NCBI GenBank assembly: GCA_964520875.1
Contig: CAZFQJ010000015.1
Coordinates: 1-20,656, forward strand
From: SIG673 sp964520875
GTDB taxonomy: Bacteria > Bacillota > Clostridia > Oscillospirales > CAG-272
Direction: 5' to 3'
Length of the DNA: 20,656 nt
Positions within the stretch are counted from its first letter, which is position 1, and each line of letters opens with the position of its first letter. This document shows positions 14,401 through 20,656 of the stretch, piece after piece. The notes beneath the pieces are model-generated. The model was given only the letters and a program-made list of their open reading frames with translations, was not told the DNA's origin and did not search any database. A program made the translations under genes and the position numbers.

Positions 14401-15228
14401 TTAAAGACCGAGCTTTTGGACCATGTTCCACACACGGTCGCCGCTTTGAGCTGCGGTGAAGAGGTATTTTACACCGTCCTCAATAAAGATGAACGGGTGC
14501 TCACGTCTGTCAACGGTAAGGACCGAACCGTCGGTGTAATTTACGTTAAAATCGTAGACGAGGGCGGGAGATCCGGGGTGCCAATAAAGACCGTCCGCGG
14601 AACGGAATATCGAACCGGCGTTCTTGAGTCCGCCGTACATTCCCTCGGTGTCGAGCGCGATCATATTGTAACCGAAGTTTACGCGGTGTACGCATAGATC
14701 CTCTATCTTTCCGAGATGTAAGATGTTTTCGCGGATAAGCGTATATTTGCCGTTGTAGGACATTGCTTCGAAAATGAAAACTTTTTTGTTCTCGTCACGC
14801 ACGAAAAGACGAATGTTTCCGTGATTGTCGGTAATAGCGGACGGATTGTATGCCTTGAACGGCAGAGCGATAGGATCGCTCGGTATCTCAAAATCACCGT
14901 CAGAGGAGCTTGAGGCGGCGCAATATACGTCACCGTCGTTTCCCGAGTAGTATATAAGATATTTTCCGTCGGCTCTTATTACGCTCGGATTATGACCGCT
15001 CGGAACTATCACCTTCTTGTACGTAAAGGGGCGCTCTAAATTTTCCGTTACCGCGAGAACTATCTCGGCATTACGCATACGGTTTTCAAAGAAATCAGAG
15101 CATCGTGAAGCATACATACAGTATCTTCCGTATTCGTCTTTTATTACGGCAGAGCTCCAAATGCTCTTTCCGCTTTCTTCATATCCGCTTCCGATAACTG
15201 CCGGAAACAATTTGTTTATCATACTCAT
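14401..15228 (-). CDS. beta-propeller glycosidase-like protein (GH43-like fold)
   Basis: A 275-aa protein without signal peptide, probably a five-bladed beta-propeller related to glycosidases of the GH43/GH32/GH62 group. Repeated blade motifs are visible: AVIKDEYGRYCMYASR (27-42), HNPSVIRADGKYLIYYSG (79-96) and YNPSAITDNHGNIRLFVRD (127-145). Further on, KIEDLCVHR (174-182), SADGLYWHP (210-218) and RREHPFIFIEDG (241-252) match the IED...DGL.W...RRERP pattern of a family of uncharacterised bacterial and fungal propeller hydrolases; E176 could be the general acid. Substrate unknown. GGAG lies seven bases before the ATG. It is transcribed alone, divergent from the TIR-Sel1 gene and convergent with the polysaccharide operon, so its link to either is only positional. 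Confidence 0.62.
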   Translation of the reverse strand: MSMINKLFPAVIGSGYEESGKSIWSSAVIKDEYGRYCMYASRCSDFFENRMRNAEIVLAVTENLERPFTYKKVIVPSGHNPSVIRADGKYLIYYSGNDGDVYCAASSSSDGDFEIPSDPIALPFKAYNPSAITDNHGNIRLFVRDENKKVFIFEAMSYNGKYTLIRENILHLGKIEDLCVHRVNFGYNMIALDTEGMYGGLKNAGSIFRSADGLYWHPGSPALVYDFNVNYTDGSVLTVDRREHPFIFIEDGVKYLFTAAQSGDRVWNMVQKLGL

Positions 15229-15272
15229 ACATCTTCTCCATACACAAATTTATACTCTTTTAAATCTTTTTT

Positions 15273-15301
15273 ATTCTATCATATTTTGCCGAAATTGTCA
15301 A
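15273..15301 (-). promoter_or_regulatory. consensus promoter of the beta-propeller gene
   Basis: On the minus strand a perfect TTGACA (15296-15301) is followed after 17 bases by TAGAAT (15273-15278), the same -35/-10 pair and spacing as the promoter at 1061-1089. The leader is about 35-40 bases. Confidence 0.85.
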
Positions 15302-15335
15302 TATAAAATCCATAAAAAAACAACCTGTAAAAAGA

Positions 15336-15378
15336 GAGCGAAAAATACGCTCAAAAAAACGCAAAAATCCGATATCGG
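15336..15378. promoter_or_regulatory. possible operators in the divergent region
   Basis: Two symmetric elements lie between the divergent promoters. GAGCG (15336-15340) and CGCTC (15348-15352) form a 5-bp inverted repeat around a seven-base spacer. CCGATATCGG (15369-15378) is a perfect 10-bp palindrome ending three bases before the -35 of the TIR-Sel1 promoter. Either could bind a regulator; no regulator gene is nearby. Confidence 0.35.
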
Positions 15379-15381
15379 TAC

Positions 15382-15410
15382 TTGATTTTTCAATAATGCT
15401 ATGATATAAT
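15382..15410 (+). promoter_or_regulatory. promoter of the TIR-Sel1 gene
   Basis: TTGATT (15382-15387) and a perfect TATAAT (15405-15410) are separated by 17 bases. Transcription would start near 15417, leaving a 66-base leader that contains a terminator-like hairpin. Confidence 0.82.
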
Positions 15411-15427
15411 TTTATTTGAATAGGGGT

Positions 15428-15455
15428 TCGGTTTTCGATAAAGACCGAGTTTTTT
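15428..15455 (+). promoter_or_regulatory. terminator-like hairpin in the TIR-Sel1 leader
   Basis: TCGGTTTT (15428-15435, with only the first three T bases of the inner run pairing) can fold back on AAA-G-ACCGA (15440-15448, one bulged G) around a CGAT loop, and the right arm is followed by G and six T residues (15450-15455). It lies between the promoter and the Shine-Dalgarno sequence GAAAGGA, so it would end many transcripts before the gene unless bypassed. Confidence 0.45.
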
Positions 15456-15482
15456 GATATTTCCGAAAGGATAGGAAAACAA

Positions 15483-16910
15483 ATGAGAAAAAGAAAATTA
15501 TATGAGGGCGAAAAGCCCTTTGCATATATCGCATTCAACTATGCCGATTCCGCCGAAACGGAAGTCCTCCTTGATTTTCTTGACGGAGACGGTTACAGAT
15601 ATTGGTTCAATTCCAAGATATCGCCGAGCGAGAGAGATATTACGGAGATATCCGAGCGTCTCAGCGCTTCAAAGGTCACGGTCGTAGTGCTTACGGAAAG
15701 TTCCGCGGACGATAGGCTGATATCCGCGGTGGTGGAGAACACGGTCGCAAGACATTGCCCGATAGTGATATATATGCTTGAAGAGACCGAAAAGGTGTCG
15801 GAATATCTCGGAGAGGTGCTTTCTAAGGTAACGAACGTAGTTGTTTTCAGAGCGGCGGAGGCTTCGCTTGAATCATCTGTCTCCGTGCGTCAGGCGCTTT
15901 CCGAGGCTAAGGGTATAACAGAGGCTCAGGCGGTTCGTTTTTACGAGGACGGAATGAAGGTCTTTCGCAGTTCCGAGTCCACCCCCGAGGACATAAGCGA
16001 AGCGATGAAGAATATAAGCTACGCGGCACAGAACGAATATCCGCCGGCGATGTGTTTTTGCGGTGATCTTGCGCTTGCAAAGGCGAGAAAGGGATACGAT
16101 TCATATTCGAGCGCGGTCTCGTACTACCGCGGAGCTTCGCAAAAAGGTAATCTTGACGCCATATCGAAGCGCGGTCGCATGATAGCCGACGGAGAAGGGT
16201 TCGCAGCGGACGCCGCGGCGGCGGTATCGTATCTTGCGATAGCCGCCGTCAAGGGCTACGCCGACGCGCAGTACAGGCTTGCCGAGATGATGGATAGCGG
16301 AAACGGTGTTACCGCAGATAGAATAGAAGCTTCGTCGTGGTATAAAAAAGCGCTTGCCGGCGGAGACAGACGCGCTTATATGAAGCTGGCGTACAGATAT
16401 CTTAACGGTGATACGCTCGTAAAGAACGTGTCGCTTGCCGCGGAATATTTTGAAGAAGCGGCAAAGGACGGCGATAAAGAAGCATTCCTCATGCTCGGAA
16501 AGCTTTACAGAGATGGTATCGGCGTTACGGCGAATGAACAGCTTTCAAGCGAATATTTTCTGAAAGCGGCAAAAGAGGGCATGGCAGAGGCACAGTATAA
16601 CTATGCGTTGTCTCTCTTTAAGAAAAAGAACTCTTCCGAGGCTTTTCGTTGGCTGAACGTAGCGGCGGCAGGCGTAAAAGAGGGAGAATCTACGCTTCCG
16701 GAGGTATCGTATGAGCTTGCTTACTGTTATGATAAGGGGCGCGGAACGGAGCAGGATAGGACGACCGCATTTTTATACTATCATGATGCCGCATTGGCGG
16801 GACATTCGAAGGCAAAGCTTGCGGTAGCCGAATGTTATCGCAAGGGGATAGGTGTGCCGATCAATAAAAAAGCAGCGGCGTTTTTTGATTCGGAGTATGA
16901 CGATAGGTGA
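15483..16910 (+). CDS. TIR-like domain fused to Sel1 repeats
   Basis: A 475-aa soluble protein. Residues 11-110 look like a TIR-type domain: the first strand AYIAFNYAD, then LLDFLDGDGYRYWFNSKISPSERDITEISERLSASKVTVVVLTES split over strand B, helix C and strand C, then VENTVARHCPIVIYML. E55 or E58 in the SERDITEISERL helix (or D52) is the best candidate for the NADase glutamate, but the typical glycine-rich BB loop is weak. From about 185 to the end lie some seven or eight Sel1 repeats (for example YLAIAAVKGYADAQYRLAEMM, YFEEAAKDGDKEAFLMLGKLY), which form a protein-binding superhelix. There is no signal peptide or membrane segment. GAAAGGA precedes the ATG. The downstream GDPD gene starts 61 bases later with no terminator between, so they may be co-transcribed. 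Role unknown: signalling scaffold or NAD-consuming effector. Confidence 0.72.
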   Translation: MRKRKLYEGEKPFAYIAFNYADSAETEVLLDFLDGDGYRYWFNSKISPSERDITEISERLSASKVTVVVLTESSADDRLISAVVENTVARHCPIVIYMLEETEKVSEYLGEVLSKVTNVVVFRAAEASLESSVSVRQALSEAKGITEAQAVRFYEDGMKVFRSSESTPEDISEAMKNISYAAQNEYPPAMCFCGDLALAKARKGYDSYSSAVSYYRGASQKGNLDAISKRGRMIADGEGFAADAAAAVSYLAIAAVKGYADAQYRLAEMMDSGNGVTADRIEASSWYKKALAGGDRRAYMKLAYRYLNGDTLVKNVSLAAEYFEEAAKDGDKEAFLMLGKLYRDGIGVTANEQLSSEYFLKAAKEGMAEAQYNYALSLFKKKNSSEAFRWLNVAAAGVKEGESTLPEVSYELAYCYDKGRGTEQDRTTAFLYYHDAALAGHSKAKLAVAECYRKGIGVPINKKAAAFFDSEYDDR

Positions 16911-16971
16911 AGATATAAGAAAAATATTTTGATATGCTTGTTCGACAAAGTCAAAAACGGAGGTGCGAAGT

Positions 16972-17691
16972 ATGATCAATTATGCACACAGAGGCGCAAG
17001 TGAATATGCACCGGAAAACACATTGTCATCGTTTTATCTGGGGCTTTTGCAAGGCGCAAACGGCATCGAAACCGATGTTCAAAGAACAAAAGACGGAATT
17101 CTTGTCCTGTTTCATGACGATACTATGGAACGCGTTACAGACGCTGCCGGCAGAATCGCAGATTATACTCTAAAGGAATTAAAAGAAGTTAAAGTATTCG
17201 GCAATTCCACGAGCGGTTTTTATGACAGAATAATTACATTCAGAGAATTTTTAGAAAAATTCTCCGGCTATGACATTAAATTCGCCATTGAGTTGAAGGT
17301 CGATGATACGGAAGCCGATGTTGTCGATATGATACGGGAATTCGGTATATCCGATAAAACGACGGTTACAAGCTTTGATTTTGAAAAAATAAAGAAGGTC
17401 AAAGAATATGACAATACGATCCGAGTCGGGCTTTTAACTATTGGTGACGGTTGCGATAAGATCGAAATGTTAAAGGAGATCGGCGGCGAGGAAATGGCAC
17501 CCGAAGCGGCTAAAATAACCGAGGAGAGCGTACAGACACTAAGAAGAGCGGGTCTCGGGGTTCGCGTTTGGGGAATTTTCGGATATGCGCCGTTTCTTTG
17601 CATGAAGAGAATGTGTGAATTGCAGGTTGACGGAATGACCGTGAATTTTCCTGATAGGTTAAGGAGCTTTTTGACGTCGGAATATAAATGA
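16972..17691 (+). CDS. glycerophosphodiester phosphodiesterase
   Basis: A 239-aa cytoplasmic GDPD that hydrolyses glycerophosphodiesters to glycerol phosphate and an alcohol. The catalytic set is visible: HRG (H6, R7) with APENT, E33 and D35 in GIETDVQ, H48 in FHDD, and E107 in FAIELKV. Length and lack of a signal peptide match UgpQ-type rather than secreted GlpQ-type enzymes. The ATG at 16972 is chosen because GGAGG lies eight bases upstream; a GTG at 16963 falls within that Shine-Dalgarno. Codon use differs from its neighbours: 5 of 17 isoleucines use ATA, against 13 of 17 in the TIR-Sel1 gene, a possible sign of separate origin. It lies 19 bases upstream of a GH78 gene and is almost certainly co-transcribed with it. 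Confidence 0.9.
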   Translation: MINYAHRGASEYAPENTLSSFYLGLLQGANGIETDVQRTKDGILVLFHDDTMERVTDAAGRIADYTLKELKEVKVFGNSTSGFYDRIITFREFLEKFSGYDIKFAIELKVDDTEADVVDMIREFGISDKTTVTSFDFEKIKKVKEYDNTIRVGLLTIGDGCDKIEMLKEIGGEEMAPEAAKITEESVQTLRRAGLGVRVWGIFGYAPFLCMKRMCELQVDGMTVNFPDRLRSFLTSEYK

Positions 17692-17710
17692 ACTTCAAGG
17701 GGACACCGAA

Positions 17711-19966
17711 ATGCTGCTACATTCAAACTGGATAAGTTATTCGACCGGAGAATTTAAAGGCGTCGATGCAAGGTATGGCAATCCTTCGCCGTATTTCAGA
17801 AAAACCTTTGTTACCGTAGGAAAAGTGAAAGCGGCGACCTTGCGTATCGCCGTTTTAGGCGTTTTTAAGGCATATGTAAACGGTATCGAGGTCTCGGATG
17901 AGTATCTTTCTCCGCCGTGGGTCGATTATACAAAGAAGATACCTCTGCTTGAATATGATATAACGGATAAAATATCCGAGAAAAATGCTTTGGGAATAGT
18001 GCTCGGCGACGGCTGGGCTATTGGTCATATAGGTTCCACGGCGACGTTTAAGCGGAACTCGTATAACGATACGGTGCAATTTTCCGCAATCGTCGAGCTT
18101 GAATATGACGATGGGCGCGTTGAACGTATAATGACAGATGATACATGGCTTGCAAGCGACGGAGCTATTCGACGCAGCGATATATACATGGGCGAATATA
18201 TCGACGCAAGAAAATCACCGGGAAGATATTCCGAATTCGATTACGATGATAGTGGCTGGAAAAAGGTAACGGAAGATACATATAAATTTTCGCGCAATAT
18301 ATATTTAGATAAGGTCGATATTCCGCCGATACGCGTAAAGCATGTTTTTACGCCGAAGATCGTTTCCGAAAACGGTGATAAGATCATTTACGATGTGGGA
18401 CAAAACATTGCCGGAGTTGTAAGAATGGTCTTAAGCGGTGCACGAGGCTCTAAGGTTACGCTACGGCATTCGGAAATTTTGAAAGACGGAGCTTTGTATC
18501 TTGAAAATCTGAGAAAAGCGGAAGCGACCGACGTATATATACTCGCAGGTGAGGGAAACGAAGTATTCCGGCCTTTGTTTACATACCACGGATTCAGATA
18601 TTTCGAGGTCGAAAAAGACGGTAGTGTCGATATTTCGGATATACGTGCAGAAGTTATGTATACAGATCTGAAAAAAAGCGGTGAATTTTCCTGCTCCTCG
18701 GAATTGGTAAATAAGATCTATCAAAATGTACTGTGGAGTCAGCGCGGAAACTTTTACAGCGTGCCGACGGATTGTCCTCAAAGAGATGAAAGACTCGGCT
18801 GGACGGGAGACGCACAGGTGTTCTGCGGTTCTGCTATGTACAATATGGACTGTAAGAGGTATTACGAAAAGTATCTCGCCGATATACGCGAAGCGCAGCT
18901 CGGAAACGGTGCCATACCTTGTGTTGCGCCGCTTCCTCATATAGGGTTTAACAGTTATACCGGTTATGACGCTTCCGCAGGTTGGAGCGAGGCGATAGTA
19001 ATTATTCCGTACCTGCACTATAAAATGTACGGAGAAAGCCGTGTAATAAAGGATAATATTCATGCAGGCCAAAGATTGCTCGGATATTACGAAAATGACA
19101 GTTGCGATTATATCCGTTCGGGTCGGGACGGACGGTACGGCGATTGGCTGAATGTCGATGAGACCACGGATCTTGATGTTATTGCGACGATGTATTACGC
19201 GTATGCCGCGAGGATCATGTCGGAGCTATGCGGGATTATACACGATGAAGACGAAGTATATTACGCGGAATTGTATCGAAAGATAAGCGATGCGTTCAAG
19301 AAAAAATTTGTTTTTGCCGACGGTAGGATACTTTCCGATACGCAGTCGTCGTATGTTATGGCATATAAATTCGGATTAATATCCGCCGAAAATGCGAAAA
19401 TAAATCTAAAAAGAAAGCTTGAAGAAAGTAACGGTCATCTGACAACGGGATTTTTGGGTATAGGTTATTTATTGCCGGCGTTATGCGATATCGGGTTATG
19501 TGACAATGCATACGATATTCTTACACAGACGACATTTCCCGGTTGGGGATATAGTATAGAAAAAGGTGCTACCACGATATGGGAGCATTGGGACAGTGAT
19601 TCAACCGACCGTCTTACCGCGATGAATTCATTTAATCATTATTCGCTTGGCTCCTGCGTAGAGTGGATGTACGAATACTGTCTCGGATTTTGTCCCGATC
19701 CCGGTATTGGCGGTTTCAAAAAAATGACGCTCAGACCGTACATAGATCTGAGCGGTAAAATAACTAACGCCAAGGGCTATTATGATACGCCGTTCGGAGA
19801 GATAATGGCGGAGTGGAGCGGAGACGGTGAAAGATTCGTCTATGAAGCCACCGTTCCGCAAGAGATCGAGGTTTCAACGGAGTTTCCGCGTATGCAGATC
19901 GTTGACAGACAACATGTCGGTAACAAGATCGTTTTTGTGTTAAAAAAACGTATCGGAATGATGTGA
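17711..19966 (+). CDS. GH78 alpha-L-rhamnosidase, DCPQRDE subclass
   Basis: A 751-aa enzyme with the full GH78 order: N-terminal beta domain with FKAYVNGIEVSDEYLSP (about 50-70), a second beta domain with YDVGQNIAGVV (about 225-235), an (alpha/alpha)6 barrel and a C-terminal beta domain. The active-site loop is DCPQRDERLGWTGD with D354, E360 and D367, at the spacing (0, +6, +13) of the Streptomyces-type enzymes, and the fourth residue is E625 in TTIWEHWDS. It should hydrolyse terminal alpha-L-rhamnosides. No signal peptide is present, so it works on imported material. Directly downstream of the GDPD gene, with no clear terminator after it; a short AT-rich palindrome at 19982-19993 is the only structure. 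It ends the TIR-GDPD-GH78 group. Confidence 0.92.
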   Translation: MLLHSNWISYSTGEFKGVDARYGNPSPYFRKTFVTVGKVKAATLRIAVLGVFKAYVNGIEVSDEYLSPPWVDYTKKIPLLEYDITDKISEKNALGIVLGDGWAIGHIGSTATFKRNSYNDTVQFSAIVELEYDDGRVERIMTDDTWLASDGAIRRSDIYMGEYIDARKSPGRYSEFDYDDSGWKKVTEDTYKFSRNIYLDKVDIPPIRVKHVFTPKIVSENGDKIIYDVGQNIAGVVRMVLSGARGSKVTLRHSEILKDGALYLENLRKAEATDVYILAGEGNEVFRPLFTYHGFRYFEVEKDGSVDISDIRAEVMYTDLKKSGEFSCSSELVNKIYQNVLWSQRGNFYSVPTDCPQRDERLGWTGDAQVFCGSAMYNMDCKRYYEKYLADIREAQLGNGAIPCVAPLPHIGFNSYTGYDASAGWSEAIVIIPYLHYKMYGESRVIKDNIHAGQRLLGYYENDSCDYIRSGRDGRYGDWLNVDETTDLDVIATMYYAYAARIMSELCGIIHDEDEVYYAELYRKISDAFKKKFVFADGRILSDTQSSYVMAYKFGLISAENAKINLKRKLEESNGHLTTGFLGIGYLLPALCDIGLCDNAYDILTQTTFPGWGYSIEKGATTIWEHWDSDSTDRLTAMNSFNHYSLGSCVEWMYEYCLGFCPDPGIGGFKKMTLRPYIDLSGKITNAKGYYDTPFGEIMAEWSGDGERFVYEATVPQEIEVSTEFPRMQIVDRQHVGNKIVFVLKKRIGMM

Positions 19967-20054
19967 TTGTCGGAATATCAAGCTATATATAGCGGTTATA
20001 TTTGTTTTTATTACTTATTATATCCTTTATATGTAAAATAAGACAGAAATACTC

Positions 20055-20083
20055 TTGACATTCGGGTAAAACTGTGTTATACT
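20055..20083 (+). promoter_or_regulatory. consensus promoter of the PC4/YdbC-like gene
   Basis: Perfect TTGACA (20055-20060), 17 bases, then TATACT (20078-20083). This is among the strongest-looking promoters in the window and gives a leader of about 83 bases, long for so short a gene. Nothing else was recognised in 19994-20054, which is AT-rich. Confidence 0.88.
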
Positions 20084-20127
20084 AAATCAGAGACATTAGG
20101 AAAAGGTCGTGTAAATAAAAAAACAAA

Positions 20128-20172
20128 GAAAGGTAAGGCTGGCGGTAGTGTTCGCATAGCCTGGGCGAAATT
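20128..20172 (+). promoter_or_regulatory. structured ribosome-binding region of the PC4/YdbC-like gene
   Basis: The only good Shine-Dalgarno sequence, GAAAGGT (20128-20134), is 38 bases from the ATG. Between them AGGCT (20136-20140) pairs with AGCCT (20158-20162) and GCG (20142-20144) with CGC (20153-20155). Looping out this hairpin leaves 12 bases between GAAAGGT and the ATG, within the range seen for other genes here. An alternative stem TTCGC (20151-20155) with GCGAA (20165-20169) excludes it. A GTG-TTC-GCA-TAG mini-frame starts at 20148. Confidence 0.5.
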
Positions 20173-20397
20173 ATGGCAGAAATCAAATACGAAGTTGTAC
20201 AGCAGCTCGGAGTGCTTTCCGAGACCGGAAACGGCTGGACGAAGGAGATAAACCTTGTAAGCTGGAACGACCGTGACCCCGTATATGATATCCGTACTTG
20301 GTCAGAGGGTAAAGACAGAATGGGTAAGGGCATAACGCTCGGTGCGGAGGAGCTTAAAGAACTTAAAAACGTTCTTAACTCGCTTGACCTTGACTAA
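20173..20397 (+). CDS. PC4/YdbC-like ssDNA-binding protein
   Basis: A 74-aa protein matching the YdbC family of the PC4 fold, known to bind single-stranded DNA as a dimer. The order is a beta sheet region (IKYEVVQQLGVLSETGNGWTKEINLVSWNDRDPVYDIRTWSE) followed by a C-terminal helix (LGAEELKELKNVLNSL). The typical KGITLGAEE turn precedes the helix. The family is widespread in Bacillota; the exact role is unsettled, with transcription or DNA-repair functions proposed. No in-frame start codon exists upstream before a TAG at 20146, so the ATG at 20173 is the start even though no strong Shine-Dalgarno sequence lies directly before it. It is transcribed alone from its own promoter to its own terminator. 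Confidence 0.88.
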   Translation: MAEIKYEVVQQLGVLSETGNGWTKEINLVSWNDRDPVYDIRTWSEGKDRMGKGITLGAEELKELKNVLNSLDLD

Positions 20398-20410
20398 TAC
20401 ATAAGATTAG

Positions 20411-20442
20411 AAAAGAGACGCGGTGATACCGCGTCTCTTTTT
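20411..20442 (+). terminator. intrinsic terminator of the PC4/YdbC-like gene
   Basis: A perfect 14-bp stem, AAAAGAGACGCGGT (20411-20424) with its complement at 20428-20441, has a GAT loop and ends in a T-run. It lies 13 bases after the stop codon. Confidence 0.94.
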
Positions 20443-20458
20443 GTGTTCCATATCGTTA

Positions 20459-20490
20459 AAAACCGAGAGCCTTTAACGGCTCTCGGTTTT
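20459..20490 (-). terminator. intrinsic terminator of glyQS
   Basis: A 13-bp stem, AAAACCGAGAGCC (20459-20471) with GGCTCTCGGTTTT (20478-20490), encloses a six-base loop. On the minus strand the second arm runs into a T-run, placing it correctly after the glyQS stop; it can also act as back-up for the plus-strand gene. Confidence 0.88.
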
Positions 20491-20508
20491 CCGAATTTAA
20501 TACGATGA

Positions 20509-20656
20509 TCAGAATTCAAGCTTCTCGGTGATATAAGCCTTAAGCTCGGAAATAGGAAGTCTTACCTGCTCCATGGTATCTCTGTCGCGGACTGTTACGC
20601 AGTTATCGGTCTCGGAATCAAAGTCGTAGGTTATGCAGAAGGGAGTACCGACCTCG
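20509..20656 (-). CDS. glyQS: glycyl-tRNA synthetase, C-terminal end (partial)
   Basis: The last 48 codons of a minus-strand gene run in from the right edge. The translation includes EVGTPFCITYDFDSE, DNCVTVRDRDTMEQVRL and a final helix, matching the anticodon-binding domain at the C-terminus of the single-chain, dimeric glycyl-tRNA synthetase. This domain includes the RDRD(S/T)MEQ segment conserved across that type. The enzyme charges tRNA-Gly. The stop is TGA at 20509-20511 and a terminator follows. The start and most of the gene lie outside the window. Confidence 0.92.
   Translation of the reverse strand, partial: EVGTPFCITYDFDSETDNCVTVRDRDTMEQVRLPISELKAYITEKLEF

Noticed and set aside
19982..19993. 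Palindrome GCTATATATAGC after the second rhamnosidase gene as a terminator
   Set aside because: It has at most a two-base loop and too little GC to act as an intrinsic terminator, and the following bases contain only a broken T-run.
20104..20169. Fragments resembling the ZTP (pfl) riboswitch: GGTCGTG, GCTGGCGG and GCCTGGGCG in that order
   Set aside because: The pairing partner CGACC of the first helix and the GTGG...CCAC hairpin are missing, and the fragments fold better as the two simple hairpins described. The resemblance is probably chance; a covariance-model search would decide.

Overview
The window looks like a chromosomal segment of an anaerobic, gut-type Clostridia bacterium (Bacillota). 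The sequence shows small Bacillota-typical proteins (a DUF1540 Cys-rich protein and a PC4/YdbC-like ssDNA-binding protein), a single-chain glycyl-tRNA synthetase, a lipoprotein sugar-binding protein, heavy use of ATA for isoleucine, and ribosome-binding sites built on GAAAGG. No tRNA, rRNA, CRISPR array, insertion sequence or phage gene was seen, and no gene-free stretch exceeds 300 bases.

Layout. (1) 48-704: a PduL-type phosphate acyltransferase with a short amphipathic N-terminal helix, ending in a terminator shared with a convergent DUF1540 gene (736-939, minus). (2) 1061-4214: a consensus promoter drives a TIM-barrel sugar isomerase/epimerase-like gene and a GH78 alpha-L-rhamnosidase-like gene. 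(3) 4365-5945: a large solute-binding lipoprotein without permease genes, with its own promoter and terminator. (4) 6127-14385: a seven-gene surface-polysaccharide operon: phosphohexomutase, mannose-1-phosphate guanylyltransferase, two GT4 glycosyltransferases, Wzm/Wzt-type ABC exporter, and an O-antigen ligase/polymerase-like membrane protein, ending in a 16-bp-stem terminator. (5) 14401-15228 (minus): a beta-propeller glycosidase-like protein. (6) 15382-19966: divergent from it, a TIR-like/Sel1-repeat protein, then a glycerophosphodiester phosphodiesterase (GDPD) and a second GH78 enzyme of a different active-site subclass. (7) 20055-20656: the ssDNA-binding protein behind a consensus promoter and an unusual structured leader, then the 3' end of glyQS on the minus strand.

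How the genes work together (inference). The central operon can supply GDP-mannose, assemble a mannose-containing glycan on a lipid carrier, export it through the ABC transporter and perhaps transfer it to a cell-envelope acceptor. The flanking genes are catabolic: two rhamnosidase-like enzymes without signal peptides, a sugar isomerase-like enzyme, a sugar-binding lipoprotein and a propeller glycosidase, consistent with uptake and intracellular trimming of rhamnose-containing oligosaccharides. PduL could act at the acyl-CoA/acyl-phosphate end of a deoxyhexose or diol pathway, but no microcompartment shell gene is visible here.

The points most worth a second look are the leader of the ssDNA-binding protein (a hairpin lies between its only good Shine-Dalgarno sequence and the start codon), terminator-like hairpins in the leaders of the polysaccharide operon and of the TIR-Sel1 gene, the TIR-Sel1 fusion itself, and the GDPD-rhamnosidase pair.
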